DNA of 58,412 nucleotides, from contig CALLUY010000121.1 in NCBI GenBank assembly GCA_938010615.1, positions 1 through 58,412 of the forward strand, given 5' to 3'. The translations under genes and the position numbers were made by a program. Each line of letters begins with the position of its first letter. Position 1 is the first letter of the stretch. The stretch comes from an uncultured Pirellulaceae bacterium (GTDB lineage: Bacteria > Planctomycetota > Planctomycetia > Pirellulales > Pirellulaceae). Positions 45,130 to 53,397 of the stretch are shown here, piece after piece. Below the pieces are notes generated by a model. That model saw nothing but the letters and a program-made list of their open reading frames with translations, did not search any database and was not told the DNA's origin.

Positions 45130-45633
45130 ATGCTCAACCAGCTAATTGGCATCCTGATTCAATACTGGCCCTTCTGGGTTGGCGTGGCGGTATTTGCTTC
45201 GATATTTCTGCTGCTTCGAATGTACTCGCTGCCGGCGCGGATGCCGTATTTCAAACGTCCTTCGCTGGTGACCAAGAACGAGCTTCGATTCTACAAGTCG
45301 CTTCATAAAGCCACTTTGGACGATTTCGAAGTGTTCGCCATGGTGCGAATCGCGGATCTGATCCGAGTCGAAAAGGGCTCAAAAAACGGACGGAAATGGC
45401 TCAACAAGATCCTCTCAAAGCACATCGATTTCGTGCTCTGTGATCCGGGGTCGCTTGAGCCCGTCGTTTGCATTGAGCTGGACGATGCCTCCCATAACCG
45501 TCCAGATCGAATCGAACGCGATATTTTCGTGAATGATGCCTTCGATGCCGCGGATTTGCCACTGCTGCGAATTCCAGTCGAACCGTCATATAATGCTCGG
45601 GAAGTCCGTCAGTTGATCGATGACGTTCTGTAG
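45130..45633 (+). CDS. DUF2726 protein with N-terminal membrane helix
   Basis: This 167-residue protein has one membrane helix (about 10-32), then a DUF2726 domain (about 45-167) with ELDDASHNRPDRIERDIFVN and LPLLRIPV. This resembles a PD-(D/E)XK-type fold: D136-D137 in the ELDD strand, and lysines in the preceding KNELRFYKSLHKAT region. DUF2726 proteins are widespread and often linked with DNA or RNA helicase domains; their role is not known. No ribosome binding site stands out. The next gene begins 37 bases downstream on the same strand. Confidence 0.8.
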   Translation: MLNQLIGILIQYWPFWVGVAVFASIFLLLRMYSLPARMPYFKRPSLVTKNELRFYKSLHKATLDDFEVFAMVRIADLIRVEKGSKNGRKWLNKILSKHIDFVLCDPGSLEPVVCIELDDASHNRPDRIERDIFVNDAFDAADLPLLRIPVEPSYNAREVRQLIDDVL

Positions 45634-45670
45634 CGCAGTCTGATTCATCCAATTCAGCGTGAGACGCCCA

Positions 45671-47536
45671 ATGTTCCCAAAGTTCAATTCTCAAATCGTT
45701 TTAACAGTCGTCCTTGTCGCTTGCTTGCCGACATTGGCAGTCGCACAGAATTCGACTCGGAAGATTCGTGTCACGCCGAACGCGATTTCTGCGAAGATTG
45801 GTACCGCGATCAACTGGGAATCAGAATTCGAAGCTGCGAAAAAGAAATCAGTCGAATCCGGAAAGCCAATTTTTTGGTACGTGCCGCGACTCGCCAGAAC
45901 GTTTATGGATCGCAAGAAGGAAGTCGACCGCTACATGCGAGCTGGTCCTTTTTCCAACCCGACGATCATCGCATCGGTAAACGAGCATTACATTCCATTG
46001 ATGGCGATTCCAAAAGAAGCCGAATCGGAATCCTTTGAGCTAAAACCTTTTAAGTTCATTGAGCCCGGATTTCTGATTGTTGAAACTGATGGGACCGCAT
46101 CGACGAAACTGGATCGCATCACGACGATGAACTCCGCTTGGCTGGCTGGATTTTTGAAGCCGCCAACGACTTTGGCTGATCCCAGTCCGTCACTGGTCAG
46201 AGCCCGGCAACAATTCGCCGCTGGTGAATATGAAGCTTGCAAGGTCATCAATCGGATGCGTGTCCCGAAGGACGATTCCATTGAGCTTCAATTGATTGCC
46301 GCGATGGCCACGTTTCGCCTAAACGAACATGATGCCGCACTAAAGAAATTTGAAAGGATTGGCCAATCGTTCCCCGATCATCCGCTGGGCTGGAAGGCCG
46401 CAGCAGAAGGTCAGCGAATTGGTCCGTTTGTGCGTGGCTTCGAAGTGTTCCGCGAATTGCCTGTCGCTGCCATGAAGGCGGGGCGAAATTCGCCCGGATC
46501 AGCCTCTCCAGCGAATGTTTACACCGAGGCACAGCTTTGGCGGCGAGGAATTGAATTCTTGCTGGCGATGCAAAATGAAAACGGTGGCTACGAAGATTCG
46601 GACTACGATTTCGGTGGCACCGATGGTTTGCCCAACGTCCACGTCGCTGTCACCTCAATCTCTGCGATGGCATTGCTCGAAGCTCATTCGCGACCTGAAC
46701 TCAAGGATCTGCATCCGCGAATCGAATCGGCGATCGAGAAGGCCGGCAAATACGTGATGGATGAATCAAATTTAAATCTGAAAGACAAGGACGAGATCTT
46801 TTGGGCGTATCTGTATCGCTTGCGACTGTTCAATCGTCTTCAAGCTAGTTGGAAGGCGGGCGCAGCACAAATCGGGACCTGTTTGAAGTCTCTCGCCAGC
46901 GTTCAGACTTCTGGCGGAGACTGGTATCACGAATACAACAATCCTTTCGTGACGGCGTCAGCGTTATGGGCGATGAAAGAATCGGAATCGCTCGGCGGGA
47001 CTGTGGATGCATCTTCGGTCGAAGCAGGTATTGCAGCGCTTCAGAAATGTCGATTCGCCAACGGAGCTTGGACTTATGGCAGCCCGCGAGACACGAGCAA
47101 ACCGAATTCAGAAAAAGTCGCGGGCGAAAGAAGCGTCATCGGAAGCGCTGGACGAACGCCGCTTTGCGAAGGAGCCCTGTTCGTTTGGGACCGCGCTGAC
47201 GATCAGGCGTTGCTGACGAGCATTCGAGCCGCGTTTGAAAAACACGACGATATGGATGTGGCTCGTAAATACGATGACCACACGGCATCTTACAACTACG
47301 GCGGTTTCTTTTATTGGTACTGTATGGAGTCTCGGTCCCAAGCGATCTTGCAGGTTCAGGATGCGGTGGCTCGAAAGGAAATGGCCAAGCAGCAACGTGA
47401 CATCGTTCTGTCTGTGCCGGAGATCGACGGTTGCTTTGTTGATTCACATGAAATTGGACGTAGCTATGGAACGGCAATGGCATTGCTTTGCCTTGCTGAT
47501 TGCAAGAAAGCCAACCAAGAAAGCGCGACGCGGTAA
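45671..47536 (+). CDS. Secreted protein with thioredoxin-like region and prenyltransferase/squalene-cyclase-like repeats
   Basis: The 621-residue protein has a signal peptide ending near LAVAQ. Residues about 35-140 have a thioredoxin-like layout (WESEFEAAKKKSVESGKPIF, then WYV, later HYIPLMAIP) but lack CxxC. A helical TPR-like part follows (about 165-255). From about 290 onward, alpha-alpha toroid repeats appear (IEFLLAMQNENGGYEDSDY, CLKSLASVQTSGGDWYHEYN), as in prenyltransferases and terpene cyclases; no DxDD catalytic motif is seen. The ATG at 45671 gives the signal peptide start with GAGA upstream. Its stop overlaps the next gene's ATG by one base. Confidence 0.75.
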   Translation: MFPKFNSQIVLTVVLVACLPTLAVAQNSTRKIRVTPNAISAKIGTAINWESEFEAAKKKSVESGKPIFWYVPRLARTFMDRKKEVDRYMRAGPFSNPTIIASVNEHYIPLMAIPKEAESESFELKPFKFIEPGFLIVETDGTASTKLDRITTMNSAWLAGFLKPPTTLADPSPSLVRARQQFAAGEYEACKVINRMRVPKDDSIELQLIAAMATFRLNEHDAALKKFERIGQSFPDHPLGWKAAAEGQRIGPFVRGFEVFRELPVAAMKAGRNSPGSASPANVYTEAQLWRRGIEFLLAMQNENGGYEDSDYDFGGTDGLPNVHVAVTSISAMALLEAHSRPELKDLHPRIESAIEKAGKYVMDESNLNLKDKDEIFWAYLYRLRLFNRLQASWKAGAAQIGTCLKSLASVQTSGGDWYHEYNNPFVTASALWAMKESESLGGTVDASSVEAGIAALQKCRFANGAWTYGSPRDTSKPNSEKVAGERSVIGSAGRTPLCEGALFVWDRADDQALLTSIRAAFEKHDDMDVARKYDDHTASYNYGGFFYWYCMESRSQAILQVQDAVARKEMAKQQRDIVLSVPEIDGCFVDSHEIGRSYGTAMALLCLADCKKANQESATR

Positions 47537-48726
47537 TGCCCGACTATCAAAAGATTTACAACGAAGTCTTTCAGCGTGACGCCAAGTCCATCGTGGCTGA
47601 GAAGTCGTCCGGCTTTCGCAATGTCGTGCAGGCGACCGATCAGCTGGTTGGAATGGCCGGTCGAACATTGGATATCGGTTGCGGCAAAGGTTTTGTGATT
47701 GAGTACCTTGCGGAACGACCATTTCATCTGCATCCGCACGGTGTTGATGTCAGTGATTTGGCGATCGAGCAGACTCGTGCTCGCATGTCGAAAATTCCAA
47801 ACGCGGCCGAGCGAATTCAGCAAGCTAATTGTACGTCGCTGCCGTATGGGGATGGCTTCTTCGCTTTGGTAACTTGTTTTGACGTGTTGCAACATTTGGA
47901 ACAGTCCGAAATCGCCGTTGCCATGAACGAAATCTCTCGAGTCGTGCGGCAAGGAGGAATGTTCTTTGGTTCGGTGTCATGTGGCCCGTCGAAAATTTCT
48001 GATTCAGGTGGAGTCAATTTGCATCGAACCGTTCAGTCGCCCGATTGGTGGATCGAAACCATGAAGCCCGATCGAACGACTTACGATGGGCACTCGCAGG
48101 AGCTGAAGATATGGAAGCGTGCTCCGTTTGGCGACAATTCGTCGTTGTTCAATTCATCGCAAGCCAGCGTGCCGGTTTCAAAAGTCGTCGCGGATCATCC
48201 TGCTGATTCGAAAAACTTGTATCAGAAAATTTACGACGACAATCCGTGGTACGGCGATGCCAATGAAGGCCGTTGCCCTGGCGTTCGGTTGTTGCCGCAG
48301 TACCAAGACTGGTTGATCGGTCCCGTGATCGACCTTGGTTGCGGCCGCGGGCACACGGTTGAGAAACTTCGGGAGCTTGGTTTTGAGGCTTCTGGAATTG
48401 ATCAGATCAGCAAGCATCCCGACATGATGGTCGGTGACATCACGAAGCCGATCAAAAACTTAAGTCGTTTCCAGAGCGCGGTTTGCGTTGATTGCATCGA
48501 GCATCTTTACGATGAACAAGTCCACGGTTTGTTCGCGAATATGAAGCAGGTTCAGCGGCAGGCTTTCTCAATTCATAACGGCGAATCAACAGGCACAGGA
48601 CAGGAGTTGCACGTCAATCGTCGTCCTTTCGCTCAATGGCGTAAGATCATCGAACGGAATTTCGTGATCGAGAAAGAAATCGAGCTCCATGGAAAGCAGA
48701 TGCTTTATCTGACGAGCTCGAAATAA
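47536..48726 (+). CDS. Tandem SAM-dependent methyltransferase (two domains)
   Basis: The 396-residue protein carries two class I methyltransferase domains. The first has LDIGCGKG at 45-52 and a GVDVSD acidic loop; the second has VIDLGCGRG at 264-272 and GIDQ. Both domains are preceded by the same short motif, YQKIY, at 4-8 and 229-233, which suggests an internal duplication. The second motif III region is weak. Such enzymes act on small molecules, lipids or sugars; the substrate is unknown. The ATG overlaps the previous stop (TAATG), so it is translated with the repeat protein. The 196 bases after it hold no supported feature. Confidence 0.82.
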   Translation: MPDYQKIYNEVFQRDAKSIVAEKSSGFRNVVQATDQLVGMAGRTLDIGCGKGFVIEYLAERPFHLHPHGVDVSDLAIEQTRARMSKIPNAAERIQQANCTSLPYGDGFFALVTCFDVLQHLEQSEIAVAMNEISRVVRQGGMFFGSVSCGPSKISDSGGVNLHRTVQSPDWWIETMKPDRTTYDGHSQELKIWKRAPFGDNSSLFNSSQASVPVSKVVADHPADSKNLYQKIYDDNPWYGDANEGRCPGVRLLPQYQDWLIGPVIDLGCGRGHTVEKLRELGFEASGIDQISKHPDMMVGDITKPIKNLSRFQSAVCVDCIEHLYDEQVHGLFANMKQVQRQAFSIHNGESTGTGQELHVNRRPFAQWRKIIERNFVIEKEIELHGKQMLYLTSSK

Positions 48727-48922
48727 GAGACCGTCAATTTTGCGAAGAATCTAACACTAAGTCAGCATGTTGGTTTTCGAAAATGTGAAGAATATTCACA
48801 TCAAATTCGTTTCTCTTGCGTATATCACTGTGCACAACCCAACAATAGGAACGTCAACTGAAGGCTGGTCTTCAATCGGTTTTCGATTGGTTTTGCTGTC
48901 GAGCATAGGTAAGTTTAACTAA

Positions 48923-50935
48923 ATGAAGAATGGCGTCCGGAAAACACTTTGCTTGATCTCGTTTGCGGCGAGCGTTTTCGTTTTCACGTCCTCGTCCGTT
49001 GCCGACGCCCAAGATAGCTTTCGCGAGTTCGACCGAAAGTTGGTGGCAACACCAGCGGAGCTGTTCGAAGCGTTGTCGACTTTCCAGCCTCCCAAGCAGC
49101 GGAAGGAAATTGACTCGCAGCGAAGGAAGGAAATTGAAGCCGCCGGCCGTGAGTTTCTGTCCAAGCTTTCTCCTGCCCAGCAGGAAAAGGCGTGGGAGTT
49201 TGCTGAGAAGTATCTTCGAAAAAACGGTGTGGATTCGAGCTCTTCGCAAAAGCTGATGCAAGACTTTGGGCTGCCGCCTGAAATGCAGAGCGAACTTTCG
49301 AAACAGTTTCGCAAATACAGCAACCGCTCGTCCAATTCGAACGACCTGCCAGATAGTGACTCTGACGATGCGATCAGTCAGATCTTGCGGAAGGCTCGGG
49401 ATAATTTCGATCGCGATTCGCGGAAAGATGGCCAAGGGCCCAAACGTGCCGATACGCAGGATCTTGATCGGCCCAAAACGGATGCTGCTGACGGCGATCA
49501 AGGCAAAGGGCAAACGCCTCCGTCAACTTCGCGACAGAACTCCAAAACTAAGGACGCTGGCGACAGCAAAACGAAAGAGGGATTTTCCGGCAAGCCCGAC
49601 CAACCTAGTCGTGATTTCGATTCAAATCGCGATGCTTCAAAGAATCCGCCAAACGCGGACGCTGAAGGCGAAGGCGACCGCATCGCGTCCCCCTTTGAAC
49701 TTCCTGCTTCGCGCTCAACGAATCCAACTGAGCCCGGAATCGAAAGCGACAAAGAAAAGAAAGGCGCTGGATCGGATGGCGATCTGGATCAGCTTCTCAA
49801 ACGCCTAGATGGATTGAAAAAGAATATCGATGCCAGCGGAAGGGACGGTGTAGATGCAGATGGGCAAAGCCCTTCTTCGGATGATGATCTCGATTGGGAG
49901 AAAGTCATTGAGAACTTGGCCAGAAAAGGGTCCGCGGAAGAGCAATCGAAAAGACTTGATCGAAGAATGCTTGATCGAGCAAAGGAATTGATTTCTGGTT
50001 CGTTCGATCCTGAAAAGAATTCCGGCGAAGGCGGATTGAAACGGGCGGCGGAAAAAATCGCTGCTGCCCGAGAAAAGGTCGGAACCCGGTTCGATCGCCT
50101 GCTAGTCGAAGCCGCTCAGCGGACGCTAAATTCCGACGATAAAGACGGCGTTTCCAAGAGCGCTGGCTCCGTTTTGGGAAGTCTGATCGAACGGATTCAG
50201 AATCGGGCGTCCAACAAGGACGGTGAAGGGGCAAATGGTCAGAATTCAGCTGGATCAGAACGTGGTGGCAATCGAAACGATCTTGCTTCCGATGAGGACA
50301 GTGCTGGCTCGCAAACGGATTCATCAAATGCAAGCGACTCAAACGATCGATCGGATCGCGACTCGGATTCTGCGATGGAAAATCTATTTAGTCCGCCCAC
50401 GCCAAACTCCGCTGAAAGCAATTTTGATCCTCGCAAAATGTTGGACAGCATTAATGATCTCTCGGCCATCAATCCAACGCATGTGTTTACTCTTTTTGCG
50501 ATCATTGGAGTCGTCTTGTTTGTTGGCTACCTGTTGGCGAAATCGTTTGTGGGCGATGAAGTAAAGACAAGTAGACGGAAGGTGATCCAGCAAATTCGTG
50601 GCACGAAAATCAAGACGCCGAAAGACCTTGTCGAAACCGTCGATATGTTTTTGTTGGGCAAGTTTGGAATCAAGTCAAACTGGTGGAATGCAAGACTCGC
50701 CCAAAGGGTTTTGAATTCTGGTTCTCCTGAGTTTCAGGTCCGAGTTAACGACTTGATTCAAGGTTATGTCCGTGCCCGATATATGCGTGATGACATTCAA
50801 ATTCCTCCTGCTGAACAACAGCGATACAAAAAAACGTTAGAAGAACTCTCGGCACTCGATATCAAGCCCGATTCAAATCTCGCAATCGTTCCAAGGTCAC
50901 CCGTTCCAGTTTTGCCCGCACCGGCGGAAGGGTAA
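48923..50935 (+). CDS. Secreted Ser/Asp-rich protein with C-terminal membrane helix (MoxR operon)
   Basis: The 670-residue protein has a signal peptide ending near ADAQ. A helical segment (about 30-110) precedes a very long acidic low-complexity region rich in Ser, Asp, Gly and Lys (about 120-510). One membrane helix lies at about 521-542, and a cytosolic tail with KTPKDLVETVDMFLLGKFG resembles the DUF4129-type tail found in MoxR/transglutaminase clusters. It is the first gene of a five- or six-gene operon and abuts the DUF4350 gene (TAA directly followed by ATG). The low-complexity part could span the periplasm. The function is unknown. Confidence 0.68.
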   Translation: MKNGVRKTLCLISFAASVFVFTSSSVADAQDSFREFDRKLVATPAELFEALSTFQPPKQRKEIDSQRRKEIEAAGREFLSKLSPAQQEKAWEFAEKYLRKNGVDSSSSQKLMQDFGLPPEMQSELSKQFRKYSNRSSNSNDLPDSDSDDAISQILRKARDNFDRDSRKDGQGPKRADTQDLDRPKTDAADGDQGKGQTPPSTSRQNSKTKDAGDSKTKEGFSGKPDQPSRDFDSNRDASKNPPNADAEGEGDRIASPFELPASRSTNPTEPGIESDKEKKGAGSDGDLDQLLKRLDGLKKNIDASGRDGVDADGQSPSSDDDLDWEKVIENLARKGSAEEQSKRLDRRMLDRAKELISGSFDPEKNSGEGGLKRAAEKIAAAREKVGTRFDRLLVEAAQRTLNSDDKDGVSKSAGSVLGSLIERIQNRASNKDGEGANGQNSAGSERGGNRNDLASDEDSAGSQTDSSNASDSNDRSDRDSDSAMENLFSPPTPNSAESNFDPRKMLDSINDLSAINPTHVFTLFAIIGVVLFVGYLLAKSFVGDEVKTSRRKVIQQIRGTKIKTPKDLVETVDMFLLGKFGIKSNWWNARLAQRVLNSGSPEFQVRVNDLIQGYVRARYMRDDIQIPPAEQQRYKKTLEELSALDIKPDSNLAIVPRSPVPVLPAPAEG

Positions 50936-52363
50936 ATGCGAATGCTTCGGATGCACATCTTGCGGAACTCCTTGCTGCTTTTGCTTGTCGCGTTGATCGT
51001 TTTCCCTTCGACCGCAGTCGCGCAGTTGGGTGTCGGTCAAGAACAAATCTCGGAGGCACAATGGCGTCGTGGGTTTCATGGCTTCAACATGATCGCCGAA
51101 GGGAATGACTTGGAGCGAATCAGTGTCGAGCAGTTTCGATCCTCACAGCCCTCGGATGTGCTGTTGGTCGTGATCGGCAATCTAAGAAACCTGCCGGTGC
51201 ACGTGACGAATCACGTCAACAATGGTGGCTCCGCGTTGTTGGCAAGCGACAGCTCCGTCCCTCGCTACGATGTTACCTTCGCTGGTTTTGGTTTTCGAAG
51301 AATGACCAGCTATCCAAGGAATGACCCAAGCGCGTTCCGTGGAATGCATGACTGTCCAATCGTGAGTGACTTTCAACCTCACCCGATCCTTTCGGGAGTT
51401 GCTGAAATTGTGACGAATCGTCCCGGATACGTGACGGCCAGCCGAAGGAAAACGTTGGCCTCATTGCCGTCAACTTACTGGGGCAGAACTGCAGGTGCGT
51501 TTATTGCTGCTCGTGAGCATAGGAACGGTGGGCGGGCGGTTGTGGTGGGAGATCAGTCCATCTTCACCAACCAAATGATTCTCTTCGGCGACAACGCAAT
51601 CTTCGCCAACCAAGCAATCAAGTGGCTGAAAAACGGACAGCCAAAAAAGATGTTGATCTTGGTCAATGGATCTGAGCACTCGACGCTCAATCCGGCGGAT
51701 GTCGTAGTTGACCTGCCTCCTCCGTCAACAGACGATGTCATGGAAGCGTTAGAAAATCTCCCGCCCTCTGCGATGTTGGACTTTGCGAACTCAGTCGCGA
51801 CGGTGGTTGAAGACGAAGGTATGATCAATGATTTCATTCATGACACCGTCGACAAGATTCCTCAGCGAGACCTTAGCCGATTTTTCATTTTTCTGATGTT
51901 CGGCGTCGCGTGCTTTACGTTCGTCGCCGCGTTCTTATTTCAGGGAAAGCTTCAGCGTCAAACGGCCAGCGAAGTTGCGTTCAAGCAGTCCGGTCGCGAG
52001 CGCGACGAATTGAAGGTTGTTCAGATGCGTGAACGACAACAGGCGGCACATATGCTGTTGGACAGATTTTGTGTTTTGCAGGCAGGCAGAAGATTCGGTG
52101 ATTGGCCAAGTTTTCCAACGGGTTTGCGTGTCGAAAGTGACCGAGAATCAAAAAGCATCTTTGAGTCGATGACGAAAGCAAGCATTCTCTACAGGTCAAA
52201 GCAGAGTAGTTTTTGGACGCGCAAAAGGCTGGCCAATCTCGAAAAGACAGTTCAAAAATGGCAAACTTATTTTGACGCACGACCAGAATTGGAAGTGGAT
52301 GCGGAACTGGTTCAGAGTAACAATGCTTGGCCGACTGACCCATTGTCGAATGAATTCAACTAA
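50936..52363 (+). CDS. DUF4350 domain membrane protein (MoxR operon)
   Basis: The 475-residue protein has a signal peptide ending near AVAQ. The DUF4350 region (about 40-215) includes PSDVLLVVIGNLRNLP, VNNGGSALLASD and GRAVVVGDQSIFTN, which looks like a glutamine-amidotransferase-fold domain without a catalytic cysteine. One membrane helix lies near 310-330 (FFIFLMFGVACFTFVAAFLF), followed by a cytosolic helical tail. DUF4350 genes regularly accompany MoxR and DUF58 genes. Here moxR starts 47 bases downstream, so this is the usual gene order. The role is unknown. Confidence 0.82.
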   Translation: MRMLRMHILRNSLLLLLVALIVFPSTAVAQLGVGQEQISEAQWRRGFHGFNMIAEGNDLERISVEQFRSSQPSDVLLVVIGNLRNLPVHVTNHVNNGGSALLASDSSVPRYDVTFAGFGFRRMTSYPRNDPSAFRGMHDCPIVSDFQPHPILSGVAEIVTNRPGYVTASRRKTLASLPSTYWGRTAGAFIAAREHRNGGRAVVVGDQSIFTNQMILFGDNAIFANQAIKWLKNGQPKKMLILVNGSEHSTLNPADVVVDLPPPSTDDVMEALENLPPSAMLDFANSVATVVEDEGMINDFIHDTVDKIPQRDLSRFFIFLMFGVACFTFVAAFLFQGKLQRQTASEVAFKQSGRERDELKVVQMRERQQAAHMLLDRFCVLQAGRRFGDWPSFPTGLRVESDRESKSIFESMTKASILYRSKQSSFWTRKRLANLEKTVQKWQTYFDARPELEVDAELVQSNNAWPTDPLSNEFN

Positions 52364-52410
52364 CTGATATCGCGCTGCTTGGCGGTGCGTGAAAAACATA
52401 AGAGGTTTGT

Positions 52411-53373
52411 GTGAGTAATACGATTAACGTTCAATCCGCGGCACAGGAAGCCAAACAGCTTCGTGACACCGCGATTGCCAACCTGAATCGCACGCTGGTC
52501 GATTTGGATGCCGTCATTGAGCAAGTGTTGATTGCGACGATCGCTCGAGGACACGTTTTGCTGGAAGGTGTGCCTGGGACTGCCAAGACAACGCTTTGCC
52601 GGACGCTGGCCGTCGCGATGGGTCTGGATTTCAAACGCATTCAATTCACCCCAGACTTGCTGCCGTCGGATGTCACCGGAACACGGATCCTCGATCAGGC
52701 AAAATCGCAATTCGTTTTGCAGAAGGGGCCGATTTTCTGCCAGCTGCTACTGGCCGACGAACTCAACCGCGCTCCGGCGCGTACGCAGTCGGCGTTGCTC
52801 GAAGCGATGCAGGAAAATCAAGTTACCATCGAAGGTGAGACGCTGCCGTTGCCGCAGCCATTCATTGTGCTCGCGACTCAAAATCCGGTTGAACAGGAAG
52901 GCGTCTACCGTTTGCCAGAAGCCCAGCTGGACAGATTTTTGTTTCGCGTCAAAGTTGGCTACCCGGATCGCAGCAGCGAAATTGATCTGTTGGAGCTACA
53001 AGAAGCCGCGCCCGCAACGCCATCACAAATTTGTGATGCAGGCTTAATTTTGCGACTGCAAAACGCTGTCTCGACGGTGTATGGAAAACGCGAAATGAAA
53101 GAGTACGTGGTCGACCTAATCCGCGAGACTCGTCAACATCGAGACGTATTACTGGGGGCGAGTCCACGAGCCGGTATCTATTTGCTTCGCGCCGCTCGTG
53201 CACGAGCTTTGCTAAATGGAAAGGACTTCTTCAGTCACGAAGACGTTCAGGCAATCGCGAACTCGGTGCTTGAGCATCGCGTCATCATTCGCCCCGAAGC
53301 CGAACTCTCCGGGCGCACCGTCGCAGAAGTTGTTGCAGAAGTGATCCAGAACGTTGCGATCCGTGAAGGCTAA
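52411..53373 (+). CDS. MoxR-family AAA+ ATPase (second copy)
   Basis: The 320-residue ATPase starts with GTG after an AGAGG sequence. Walker A is GVPGTAKT at 53-60, Walker B LLLADELNR is at 112-120, and LLEAMQENQVT and ATQNPVEQEGVYRLPEAQ follow. It is clearly related to the ATPase at 9200-10246 but from another MoxR subgroup, with a different operon. It probably remodels the DUF58 protein encoded 24 bases downstream. Confidence 0.92.
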   Translation: MSNTINVQSAAQEAKQLRDTAIANLNRTLVDLDAVIEQVLIATIARGHVLLEGVPGTAKTTLCRTLAVAMGLDFKRIQFTPDLLPSDVTGTRILDQAKSQFVLQKGPIFCQLLLADELNRAPARTQSALLEAMQENQVTIEGETLPLPQPFIVLATQNPVEQEGVYRLPEAQLDRFLFRVKVGYPDRSSEIDLLELQEAAPATPSQICDAGLILRLQNAVSTVYGKREMKEYVVDLIRETRQHRDVLLGASPRAGIYLLRAARARALLNGKDFFSHEDVQAIANSVLEHRVIIRPEAELSGRTVAEVVAEVIQNVAIREG

Positions 53374-53397
53374 CATGACCCACAGCAGCAAGACTTT

